Assembly (NCBI GenBank): GCA_001579985.1
Contig: LRSR01002322.1
Coordinates: 1-24,038, forward strand
DNA length: 24,038 nt
DNA from: Hypsibius dujardini
Lineage: Eukaryota; Tardigrada; Eutardigrada; Parachela; Hypsibiidae
Reading direction: 5' to 3'
The translations under genes and the position numbers were made by a program. The notes beneath the pieces are model-generated. The model saw only the letters and a list, made by a program, of their open reading frames with translations, was not told where the DNA came from and did no database searches. Positions 1 to 11,000 of this stretch are shown in pieces (the stretch's first letter is position 1; the number at the start of each line of letters is the position of its first letter).

Positions 1-1833
1 GCCGCTGCGGCCGCAAATCTCTCCGATCAGGAGCCACAGAGCAGCGGTTCGACGAAAAAGGGCCCTACTTATAGCCCACATGTACAGATGCTCAAGCCAA
101 AGAACAGTGTTGTCGCAGCTGACAACGACGCTGCGGATACTTCGTTCGGTGAGAATGTCGTATTTGTTCACTTGATTGATTGGTTGATTGGCGTGACTCG
201 AATTGTGTTATTTTATGTTTTTGATTTGTATCTTGTTTTTGCTTTACGGTAAACGATAATAAGAATAAAAGATTACATTCATTTTCATAAAATTGCATAA
301 TAAATTAGTTTTGCCTCACTTCAAACTCATTATATAGGAATTTGGTAGTTTTCATTCGGACGCATAGATATGTTGATATTTGTAATTCGTAGAAAACGAC
401 TGTCGCAGTCGCAAATGAAAAAAGTTTATTCGGAATAATTTGCGGGGGTTTCTTTGTATCTTTTTACTTTACGCGTTTAATTTTAAAAGATTGCTTTTTA
501 GTATACAAAGAAATGTAAATAAATATTTAAATACATTCTCTGTGCCTTCAGGTGCTTCTTCCGTAGTTTCAGAGTCGGAAACCAATCAGCCCTCCTCATC
601 CGGCAATGCTCACTATCCCTCGACGAACGGCGGCAGCAGCGGCGGTCAGGCAAGTACTCCCGCTCGGGCAGCCTCCCGTGGCGGCGGCGGCGACTCTACC
701 GTTTTCGGCACATTCCGCTCCAGCATCCCGCAGGAGGTGTTTGAAAAGATTAAGGAGAGGATTACCGCCAGTCGAGAACGCGAAAAGCAGAGCGTAGCTA
801 AGCAGATTCTGCGGAAGGAGGAGGAGAAGCGAAAGCTGGCGCGAGAACAGGACAAGGAGGACTTGGAAGCCACCGTGAGTCAAATTATTTTAATGGCCGG
901 GTGGGAATTTTATTCTATAGTTTTTTTAAGTTTTGGTAGACAACAAACAGAACAAGGTACTTTAATATCAGGCAGACGGGCGGGTGGGCGAACAGAAAGA
1001 CGACAGAAACGACATTTGAAGCCCAGTGTGCTTGTGGCCATTAGACACAGACACATCGAGTGGAAAGACAGACATGGAAATGAACAGGCAAAGAGACAGG
1101 GAGCCATACGGAGAAGTATACACACTACAAATAGGGCTGATAGACACATAGACAGGCAGGCATACAGATACACAGACCACAGATAGAGCTGACAGACAAA
1201 TAGACAAGCCAGCAAGCAAACAGACGGACGTGCAGACAGGGAGATATATGAACAGGCATGCAGACAGACATATAGATATCAACATATAGACAGAGAAACG
1301 GGCAACCCGACAGATAGGTCAGCGTGTTTGTTACCTCTAGATTCGGACGGTGCGGGAGAATATCCGCGGGGCAAAGCAGAAGCGGCAACTCATCTATAAT
1401 CAACTGAAACAGAAGCTCAACACGGAAGAGGGCTTGAAGAAACAATTAGCGACACGCGATCGCGGCCGCGAGATGTCCAATCACGTCATCCACCATTCTT
1501 ACCCCAATGCGATGTCGCTGATCAGCCAGACAAGTACGTCTTTCGCTTTGATTGAACCACACCCTTTCAACCCATGTTTTGTCTTTCCCCTCATCCCCAC
1601 GCAGATCCATCGATGCGTCCCCGACTCATGCAAAGCTACCCGCCCATCAATTTGCCAATGAACGCCATCATGCAGCAACAACAGCAACATCAAAGCAATC
1701 CTCACCTTGACACTCTGGCGCCGGTAAAAAAATTCCTAATAGAGAGACAACAATCTAAGTGTCAAGATTATTAGACAAGTGGGCAGACCGACGGACAGAC
1801 AGACAGACAAGCGGACAGGCAGACAGGTTTACG

Positions 1834-1871
<38 letters not shown>

Positions 1872-3270
1872 TAGACAGATAGAGAAGTATTAAAACAAAA
1901 CGTTGAAAAAATGGACATATATTCCCCGTGTAAGTTTGCATGGTCATCTTTATGGGTATCTGACTTTTAGAATCAGTCGAAGCGACAACGGAGTGTCTCA
2001 CCCGGTGGCCAAATCCCCGGTCCCAACTCAAATCACAGCTCCGGCTCCTCACGCCTGATGGATTCCGGGATGAGTCACGGACGTGGTGGTGGTGGTCATC
2101 TCCAACCACCGCCTAACAAGATGGCTCGACCCGGTGCACAAACCACTCCCGATACCCACGGTGGACCTTCTCAGTCTTCAAGTACGTTAAGAATTTGTGC
2201 GTCTGACAGAGGAACGAGCCGGCAGACAGAGCGACAGACAGGCAGTGAGATAGATCGCGAAACAGGCAGTTTAATAAACAGACATGGCGAGAAACTAAGA
2301 AACAATCCATCTGGTCGTCTGCAGGAATGTCTGGAATCAAGTCGCCCAACAAGGGCTCCACCCCGGTTCACGGCCACAACAACCAAGGCAGCTCCGGCGG
2401 TGGTGGATCGAGTCAGCAACTCCAGCAGCAGCCGGTGACTATGGCAGGCCCCTTTGCTGTGGCACCATACGGCAGTGCTCTCGGCAATCAAGTTTTGTGT
2501 CTGATTAATCCCAATATGGTGGGCGCAGCCGCCAACAGTCAGCCGCAGTTCATCAACCCAGCCTTTCTGCAAAAGCCCGAGCATCTTGCCGCTCTGACTC
2601 AACAACAGCAGCAGGCAATCATGGCACAACAACTTCATGCCATGGGGCAGATGGGACAAATGCCACCTGGTAAGTTGTCAACAGGAATGCTTCTTGTTTA
2701 TCTATTTTTGTACCTGTCTGCCTGCCTGTTTATCTGTCTGTCTGTCAGAAAACTTGTCTGTTTGTGTGTCTATCTGTCTGTTAATTTGCCTGTCTGCCTG
2801 AGAGTTCTTTCTTGTCTGTGCCTGTCTGTTTGTTTAATGTGTCGGTTAATCAGTGTTGCAGTGACAGTCAGTCTGTCTAGGCATTTGTCTGTTACTCTGT
2901 ATGTACGGTAAGTGCTGCCCTTTTTCAGAGTACATCCGGCATGCGATGCAGCAGATGAGTGAGAACCAGCAGCGGTCGTCGATGACCAATGAGCAAGCCA
3001 ATGTGGCTTTATACCGGCAATACCAGGCAGCTTTGCAGCAGCAACAGGGCGGCGGTGGTGGCATGGCCCAGCCGCAGATCCTCCTGCGACCGGGAATGCA
3101 AATGCCACAAGACTTGGGCGGAGGCGGCTCAAACTCCCAGAACCGGTCCTCCCATGGCGGCGGTTCCAATGCACCTGGTTCAGGGCCGCATTCTGACCGC
3201 GACCGAGGTGGTGTCGGCGGCGGCCAGAACTCTGACCATGGATCTCAACGAGTAAGTTAATCGGAGATGG

Positions 3271-3317
<47 letters not shown>

Positions 3318-3590
3318 GGACGTACAAATAGACAGCTGTACAAATAGACAGCTGTACAAACAGACAACCAAATAGACATACAGACAGATTGTCAGATAAA
3401 CAGACAGACAGCCCAAGAAACATGCTCTACGGACAATTGATTTTTCTCTGTGCAGGTTGGTGGTATTACAAGCGGTCAGCCCGTGTTCGGCCACACCTTA
3501 GCCCATCCCTATGGGATGGCCAGCGGCGGTGCGGCCGTGTCAAATCGGGAGTCTGGCGGCAATTACCCTCGAACGGGTGCATCATCGTAG
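1..3590 (+). CDS. GPS2-like coiled-coil, Gln/Gly-rich nuclear protein (3' part, 8 exons)
   Basis: The 5' end lies outside the window. Exons, all in phase: 1–148, 552–874, 1341–1533, 1605–1723, 1971–2181, 2325–2669, 2929–3251 and 3456–3590 (stop TAG 3588–3590), giving 598 codons. The second exon ends in a charged helix (EKIKERITASREREK..., QILRKEEEKRKLAREQDKED). The third continues it with AKQKRQLIYNQLKQKLN, which resembles the GPS2 segment ending in QLFLQLKKVL. After that the protein is low-complexity: Gln runs, Gly runs, many Met/Pro, and a basic KRQR-SVSP motif in the exon at 1971 that could be a nuclear localisation signal. GPS2 belongs to the NCoR/SMRT–HDAC3 corepressor complex. The family call rests on the coiled coil alone, so another Gln-rich co-regulator is possible. 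Splice sites are canonical GT–AG. The exon model is firmer than the name. Confidence 0.6.
149..551 (+). other. Intron, no internal feature
   Basis: AT-rich intron of the first gene, between GTGAG at 149 and TTCAG ending at 551. It has a short GATT-type run near 173–190 and otherwise nothing I can support. An open frame through it is read-through of the intron into the next exon. Confidence 0.6.
875..1340 (+). repeat. Intron filled with degenerate GACA-type repeats
   Basis: From about 950 to 1310 the intron is a run of imperfect GACAGA/CAGGCA/TAGACA words, reading GACA on the transcribed strand. It looks like an old, mutated tetranucleotide satellite. The intron runs from GTGAGT at 875 to CTCTAG ending at 1340. 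Confidence 0.75.
1766..1886 (+). repeat. GACA tetranucleotide microsatellite in an intron
   Basis: Repeated GACA with some GATA and GGACA variants, best preserved around 1834–1870. It lies in the intron 1724–1970 of the first gene and reads GACA on the sense strand. Confidence 0.9.
2205..2285 (+). repeat. Degenerate GACA repeat in an intron
   Basis: Imperfect GACAGA/GGCAG words occupy most of the short intron 2182–2324, again in GACA polarity on the transcript. Confidence 0.7.
2695..2895 (+). repeat. TGTC/TCTG repeat in an intron, opposite polarity
   Basis: The intron 2670–2928 carries CTGTCTG-type words on the sense strand. This is the reverse complement of the GACA repeats in the introns on either side, so the two could base-pair in pre-mRNA. 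Confidence 0.85.
3271..3412 (+). repeat. GACA microsatellite in the last intron of the first gene
   Basis: An almost uninterrupted GACA run covers 3271–3317, followed by degenerate ACAGAC words to about 3412. It sits in the intron 3252–3455 in GACA polarity on the transcript. Confidence 0.9.
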
Positions 3591-4179
3591 TCTTTGGTTA
3601 TTACTGTGTACTCTTTTTTTGGGCCATAGCACTGTGCTTGGGCTAAGCTGTGGTATTGTTTTTTTTAACTTTATGATTTCACAGTTGGGCGTCTCGGTTT
3701 TTTGTTTTGACTGTCTGTCTCTTTATCCGCCTGTCTGCATGTAGACTGCAGGATGGGTATGGTTTTTCTCCTTCCGTCCTTTTGAGGCCGCTTATCCCGG
3801 GTGGAATTTTGGTTTTAATACGGCAGGTCTCTTTCTCCCTCCCGTTCTGTCTCCTTCAGCGAGTCGTGGTGAATGAAGACCGCTGATTTTGCTGATTCTT
3901 TTGTTGCGTGTTGATTTTGAGCGAAAAAAGGGTAAAGTAAAAGAACGTTAGAATGATTGAATTATATACTGTATTTCCGCGATAGATAGCGACAGCGTAC
4001 GAGTTGTGGAACGTTTAATCGGCCACGCGGCGCTTGTGCTGTGTGCACGGTGCACACAGCCCGTGCACACTATCCATTCCAGTACGACTGTCGCTATCTA
4101 TCGCGGAAATACAGTACATAGATACTGATGCGGTGCTCGAAAAGTTTGGTACAAATGAAGTATCGCTCAGTCAGCCTGA
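3591..4179. other. Intergenic region between convergent genes
   Basis: The plus-strand gene stops at 3590 and the minus-strand cyclase gene stops at 4180, so both 3' UTRs must lie here. I saw no clear AATAAA polyadenylation signal in either orientation. The region is T-rich after 3600 and contains a MITE-like element at 3967–4116. Confidence 0.6.
3967..4116. mobile_element. MITE-like element with perfect 29-bp terminal inverted repeats
   Basis: Positions 3967–3995 and 4088–4116 are exact reverse complements over 29 bp. The outermost two bases at both ends are TA, which fits the TA target duplication of Tc1/mariner-like elements; the repeat proper then starts CTGTATTTCCGCG. The interior (about 92 bp) has no coding capacity and contains another palindrome, CTGTGTGCAC–G–GTGCACACAG. 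The size, inverted ends and lack of a transposase suggest a non-autonomous MITE. It ends 63 bp from the receptor cyclase stop codon, so it may be in that gene's 3' UTR. Confidence 0.8.
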
Positions 4180-4546
4180 TTAATCAATCAGAACCGAAAC
4201 TTGCGGGCTTGGCTGGTTGCTCTCAAGCCAAAACGTCTCCATCTTTCCTTTGCCTTTGATGGTCGTCGTTCCTCGGGAGTACAGTCGAAGTTGTGGCACC
4301 TCCTGTAAGAACTCTGCTGTCGTTGAACTGACGTGAATTCGGCCTGGTTCGCCGTGACTCTCCATGCGGCTCGCAGTGTTCACCGTGTCCCCAAATCTGA
4401 GTAAAAAGAGCAGATCAAGAGAGATGCCCCGGAGGGAGTGATTCTCAAAACTTACAGGCAGTAACGGGGTGTTCGATGTCCGACAACTCCTGCTGCAACA
4501 GGCCCTGGAAATAACGTGTATCACTTCTATATATCTGTCTGCCTGG

Positions 4547-4578
<32 letters not shown>

Positions 4579-5048
4579 TTGTCTGTCTGTTTGTTTGTGT
4601 CGAAATCACCTGAATGCATTCCCACTCGCAGACTAGTATCTCCGCGGAAAGCCGTGGCCGAGTACCCCTCCAGGAAGGAAATGGCCATCAGTGCTATAGC
4701 TTGAGCGTGACCTGTGCCATTCGGTATTGGAAGACCACTGACTACCTACAAAAAATAGCATTGCAATTAAAAATAACTCTCTTGATCGGGGCAATTTTAG
4801 GCTCACTATGGCGCCGGAAGGTACTCACCACATAAGAATCATTTATCGTTTCCAATTTGTAGACGTCAAACTTGATAATCAAGGCGTCCAATGTGGAATA
4901 AACTTGGTTGAGGAACAAAATGACGTCGTACGGTGAATTTTTCACTGCGTAAGTAGGGAAACCGTCAATGTCGCTGAAGTACACGGTCACCATGTCGAAC
5001 ATTTTTGGAGTGACATCCTGATTGGCCCGAAGTCTCTCCACGATGATC
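4180..5048 (-). other. Guanylyl cyclase catalytic domain (exons 16–19)
   Basis: Exons 4829–5048, 4610–4745, 4456–4504 and 4180–4396. Both metal-binding aspartates are present (YFSDIDGF and ETINDSY). The guanine-selecting Glu (KLETI) and Cys (PRYCLFGDTV) are present, as are the Asn and Arg of NTASRMES that support catalysis. This predicts a true guanylyl, not adenylyl, cyclase that should be active. Changes from the usual consensus: SDIVGFT reads SDIDGFP, and VETIGDAY reads LETINDSY. The last exon closes with [12 protein letters not shown] and a short tail ending in VLID. Confidence 0.93.
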
Positions 5049-8000
5049 CTGAAGATTAAACATCAACCTTTTCACATAAATATTGCCGTATATTATTACA
5101 AATACTTTTTTAGACTCAAAAGCATTTTAACTAAACATTCGAGAGACTAAATTCTCAATAAAAACGTATGTCAGAAATTAAGTTATTTGCAATTGTTTAA
5201 CAGATTAAATAGATTATTTTAATTTAGGAGATTCAAATTAATGATTTTGGAAGACAAATTAAGTAATAAATTACGATAATGTAAAATTCGAAAGATAGTG
5301 TTTATTAGTTTCAACCTTGGCAGCATTTCTTCCAGCAACGAGTCACATAATCGTCTCTGCTCCAGGAGCTCCCTTGTCCGCTCGCCGACCTTCAACTCCA
5401 AATCTTTAGCGTAAATTTCATGGCGCTTCAATGTACGGGTCATGAGGTTATCCTGGTGCCTTATTTGAAGCTTCGAAAAGATTTCCATCTGCACGGCACG
5501 AATTGTCGGCCGCCGAAGGGGTTCTTCATTGCAACACTGGACAATCAGGTCGCTGATGTCGTCCGGCACGAGGGGAGAGTGAACAGCCTGGCCTAATAAA
5601 AAAATATTAGAAGAAAGCTTCAACTGCTGATCGATGAAGCTTTTTACCGAACGACTGTAGTAAACTGAACGTCAGTGAAGTCAAGTTTTGAAGAGCACCC
5701 CTCGGCAACCCTCTTTTGAAGTATGCAGTATACAGTAATATGCTCGAATTTCGGAATGCAAGGTGTTCAATAACATAATAAAAGTGATCATGTATACATG
5801 AATATACTTGTTTTGTTTTTCTCACCACAAGCTTTCCCTTTATTCGTACAGTTAATCTACTTTTTAGTTACCAAAGCCTGCTGTCACCGCGTCAAAATAT
5901 TAACAGCAAAACAACGCATATAGCTGGACATGGTGAGTCTTCGTTATATTTTAAAGAAATCTTATGTCTTTCAACTTTTCATTTTTTTTTATATTTCAGC
6001 GAAGTCTAAATCTTTTTTCTTTTGACAAATTGTTCGATTGTTGTTCTTCCTAAATAGTAATACGTATTCTTGAAAGGCAACAAACACCTCAAAAGTTGTA
6101 AGCGTAATAAATGTTCCACCCTTCCTTTGTCCGGAAACACATGGGCTTGCCACGTGTGAGCGTGTACAAGTGATAATTTCAAAAACCGAGCAAATATGGT
6201 CTTTAAAATGAATACATGCTCGCAGTACACGAAACACGCTTAGTAAAACGCTTACAAGGAAGTTGCACCACTCCCTTCGGCAAAATCTTCCCCCTCTGAT
6301 TGTCATCATCTGTTTGCCTGGTATGTCTTGCTATATAACCATCGAGAATATCCGCAATAAACGAACCTTCCATGTTTAGATATTAAAAACTTGCTTACAA
6401 CGTTATAGAGGGCGCTGCGAAGTTACTGGGCAAGCCGCAAGATTGATAGCTGGATTGATGACTCCAGCAATACGCTGAATGAAACACAAATCCAACAATC
6501 AGTGGAACTGAAACCTTGTCGAAATCGCAGCGCCGTCTATGACGGGTTAAACGAGTTTTTAAATATTTAAAAATAGAAGGTCTCGTTTATTGCCAATGCT
6601 CTCGATGGATATATTGCCAGATACACCAGGCAAATACATGATGACAATCACAGGTGGAAGATTTCATCAGGGGGAATTGTGCAATTTCGTTTTTAGTCAA
6701 ACGCTTTAGTAAACGTTCGCAGAGAAGAGAGATTTTCGGGCTCACCTGGTAGCTCTCCCTGTTCCCTCTCAAATGGAGTAACGGATCCCGTAAAAATTTT
6801 GAACATAATGACACCTAAAGCGCAAATGTCCGCAGCTGCCGCTGGAGAATACGCATGACTTTCGAGCTGTCCGGCCACCATTTCGAGGGCTACTGTCCAG
6901 ATGTTTAGTTCGCCAAGTGGACGAGCCTCTGCAGGCACTTGTTGCCGGTCGTTCCGACAAAGTTCTTGCAGATGCTGATGACCTAGCTTGGAAATCTTCA
7001 GTACGAAATGTCGGTCGATAATGCAGTGCGCGTCGGTTAGGCAGCCGTGGTATCTTAACTTGGAGTTGTGAATAAAACCAACTCCCTGAAAATAGGTTTT
7101 ACATACATAGGGAACTAGTACAACGCTTATTACAGTATGTAGACAATCAATTGTAATCTTGATGATACATTAATAATACTTGCTGGAAACAGTAGGAGTA
7201 GTAAAAATATCCTCAGTTAGTTATTAATTTTAATTTTAGTATTATTCAGAAAAATTGAAAACTAAATTAAAAATTAAAAAAATTAGTATTATTCAGAAAA
7301 ATAATTATTTTTAAACTGAATAATTTGAGTTTTCGATATAAGAATATGAAAATATTTCAAGTAGTATTATATGTAATTTTAGGAACTGTGAGTACGGTAA
7401 GAACGAAAGACAAGAAAATGGACATTGTTCCGCAAATACTGATTTTGTAGCTTTAAAGCCCATGCTGAGTGAATAATGATCTTGCCTGAATTAAATCCTG
7501 CACGAATGATTTTTGGAATTCTCGACTGACTGCTCCGTCTGTCAGTAAGTCTCGCAAGGAGCCTTTCTCCCCCAAGGCTTCAAAAATGACCACGGATGCG
7601 GATAGGCTGGGCTTGGCTATGATGCCGATAAAGCGATTGATGTTTTCGTGATGGCATGCATAAATCTAAGAAAAAGACAACTCACAAAATTGAGGGTTGA
7701 TAAAGGGGCCACCTTGTACTTTAAATTAACACCACCATAGAAAAGTGTGAGAAAAATGTGTTATTCTCTTTCCCGTCTGTTTCCTACAAGAAAATTACTC
7801 CACTCTCCCCGACAAATTTATTTACTTCTGTTTGGTGGGACCTATGCGTTTTCATCGGTTCCTTACCATTCCGCCGAGAATATTGGCGATAAACCACATC
7901 TTCCATTTAAAAAAAGGAAGAACTGATCGTTGGTGGTATATAGAGAGCGCTTCTTATGTTACCGTACTACATACTCATTGATTGTTAAATTTACTGGCAT

Positions 8001-11000
8001 TTTAATGAAACCACTTCCGGAATTCCGGAACCAATTCTAATTCCGGACCAGTTTCGCAATTGGTTTCATTAAGGTGCCAGTAAACTCAACAATTAACTAG
8101 TATATAGTACGGTAACAAAAGAAGCGCACTCTGTATACCATCAACAAACAGTTTTTATGTCTTTTTAAATGAGATGTGGTTATTACCAATTTTCTCGGCA
8201 GAATTGTAAAGAACTGATGAAAACGCATATGTGACACCAAACAGAAGTAAGTAAATTCACCGGCGAGAGTGGAGGAATTCCCTCGTCAATAATATCGTGC
8301 TCGTTCACTAAAAAATTCCTTTCCTGATGTTTACTTTACCGTGTCGCAAAGGTGCAGTAATCGAGGGTCGTCGAAGTTGGGCCGTGAAGGAAGACTAACG
8401 GACCCGGCCCAGACCTCGCGATCCTTAAAAGTCACGCGACCAACCAACCCAGCTGCGGATGACCTTGCTCGCGACCGAAGTTCTCGCTTCGTCTCATCGG
8501 CAACTTGTGCGACCACCGCTGGTGCCTGAACGTCCTCGGGGCTAACAAACCAGGGTCGATTCCTTAGTCGCTGATGCGCGTGCCGCCGCCTAAAAGTAAG
8601 TACTCACATTACGGTAAGAAACTTGGTCATTTGGTCCAATTCTGCAAAGCTCTTTCACGAAAACAATACCAATTGATTGACCAACTATATTTGTTTGTAA
8701 ATAATCAGACTCAAAATCTTGAAAATGCGCATAAATGAACCGGAATATTACCTTACGAGAACCAGTAGCCAGCCAAGGAAGATCGCACCCAGCAAGGCCA
8801 CGACTGATACACCAACAACAAATGTCGTTGCCCGCGCTAAATAAAAGTTGATCAGAGTTGATCATTAGGTTACAAACAACCTCATGCACGCTCAAAATAC
8901 TTCATCTACGAGTATAATATTGTGGGCGTATGTAACCAAAACGGCGTATTGATGGACATGTATTGGCCGGAGAGAGTGGTGCAATTTCGTTTAGGACCGT
9001 TATTACGTAGCCGTAAAGGATGGAGTTTTTTAGTGAAAGAAACGAGAAGAAACTACCGTACGTCCTGGTTCAGCTGGCCTTCTGCACGATTAGAAGGAAT
9101 CAGTAAAAGTGCCAGTACACTTGGTATACCTGCCAAGCAGTCGCTGTTACCGAGTCCAGAGAACCCGCACAAGGGCTGATTCAGTGGTGGGTCCTGACGG
9201 TTGGGCCAGTCGACATCTTGTAAGCGGCTGACGGTACCGTCAAAGCTGTTGAAATAGAGGCTCGGCTGAAAAACGTGCAGGGAACGTGTATTTCAACATG
9301 CACGATGATTGAGGCCCAAAAAGGGGTGGCCAGGAATATAGTCCGGATCCCATGTACCAGTATGGTACCATGGTAAGTAAACCCGTAATGAAAACAACTA
9401 GCTCACCACCATTGCCTTGGAAGATCTGCTGTAGTCTCTTAACTCGACATCCACCATTCGGACGCCCTCGCTGTTGAAGCTGACTGGACCGGTGAAGATG
9501 TCCACGGTTCGGTTGTGGAATCGTCGTGCAATGCCCGACCCGTCGGTGAAATCGAACATAGGATTCTCTTCGATTGCTTCTTCTAGAATCTGAAAAATTT
9601 GTAACAATTAACGGTACAGGGATTATAGTGCCTACTATAACGTATACCGATTGTATAAACGAAACCTGACTAGTACCTTTGCGAATAGCAAAATTCCTTC
9701 GAAAGACATAACTTGCGAGTAATTGATCTACAAAATTGCAAAGCCCTTTTCCGTTCAGTTAACTTAAGTAACATCGTCAGCGGTTTGAAATCGAGGCGAT
9801 GTTTGAACAAAGTGTGCCTCGTCCAATGAGCCGTACTTCGTCAAGGTCGTCATTCCACTGCCACGTGAAGTTTCCCCACGATGGGTGGGGATACGGCTCG
9901 GCGCAGATGTAAACCTGAAGCGCGAAACATCAAGGCAACACTTGTAACTTGCTACTGCATGTTTTTATTTGTGGTATAAATTGAAATAAAATTCCTTACA
10001 TAATCGCCGTTGGTCATCTGAAGTTTCACGGCCTCCATCTACGAGAAATACAACTGTTGCATTTGTATATTGCAAGACTCTGCCGACTCCAATCCACCCA
10101 ATTACCAAATTACTACACGCTATACTCGAGACGACTTTCCCAAAGTCTGACAGGGATAGAACCGGAATTGGGATGGCATTGGGTGTTTGGATCTAATGGG
10201 AAGGTTTTTAGTAGGAGGGACGTTAATCGTGCTAACCCCTTAGCCTCAAAGTAGCCCTCACCCCAACTGCTTTCCAAACTATACCTATGGCACAGTTAAA
10301 TAGTCGAAGAATGTACGGTACCATTAATATTCGAAGCTCCCTGGTGCCGCCCAAGTAAATGACGACTGCAATGAAATCCACGACCTATTACAATCCTCCT
10401 TGTACCGCAAAATATCACATCTGATTATGAAAGACGCAAAGTACTGCAACTTACTTCGACTGCTATTCTTGACATGCAGCAGCAATTTGGCCAATTGCTC
10501 GTGGAGCTCCCCCACCGGCAAAGGAACTGCCTCGTCCGTGGTGTGATTTTTGCCGATTGAGTCAAAGTCCAGTTTGTACGGCTGTGCACCTTTCATGTCG
10601 CTACGGATGGCGGCAAACATGATGTCCCGCGTAATGTGGAACCACGGATTGGCGGAGAGGTCCAGCACAAAGGTCGTAGTGCTCCACCCGAAGGTCCGGA
10701 GGATGGTAAGTAGAAACGCCTGCAATCCGTTGGTGTCCAGCAGAGTGGACGTTACCCAGTTGGAGTTGCTATTTTTTGCCAGCAGTTTCGGCTCGATCCC
10801 TTGAATCCTTTAGAAATACACAGCTCAGGTGGCAGATTGCATTTCAGATTATTAGAGCAGTTTCTCAGTACATTACTACCAGGGGGGGGGGCGAACTTAC
10901 GTGGTCATCATGAAGAGGTTCCACTCTAAAACATTTGAAAAAGACACCATTGATAAGATGGATGGAGAACTTTGTTCATTTGGATACTTCATAATACGCA

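Larger units (their letters stand above)
5316..8589 (-). other. Kinase-homology (pseudokinase) domain and dimerisation helix (exons 12–15)
   Basis: Exons 8340–8589, 7486–7665, 6746–7085 and 5316–5592. Landmarks: [14 protein letters not shown] just after the membrane; [27 protein letters not shown] joined to [56 protein letters not shown]. The HRD motif is replaced by HGC and there is no DFG, so phosphotransfer is not expected, as is normal for this family. The domain is followed by the signalling-helix segment [20 protein letters not shown], which aligns the two cyclase chains. The intron after 7486 starts with GC. Confidence 0.9.

Noticed and set aside
606-883. Overlapping ORFs antisense or out of frame to the exon 552–874
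   Set aside because: Shadows of a GC-rich Ala/Gly/Ser-coding exon; the chosen frame carries the coiled coil and keeps phase with both neighbours.
910-1445. Minus-strand ORFs rich in Cys, Leu, Ser and Val (CLSVCLSV type)
   Set aside because: They are translations of the GACA repeat on the opposite strand of an intron. The same pattern appears at 1771–2109, 2770–3494 and 4516–4704 and has no protein basis.
5989-6309. 106-residue minus-strand ORF in intron 14 of the cyclase gene
   Set aside because: It overlaps one arm of the foldback repeat, has no domain and is not needed for phase.
8922-9179. 85-residue plus-strand ORF
   Set aside because: It runs antisense through intron 10 and a cyclase exon (9130–9265) and has no recognisable motif.
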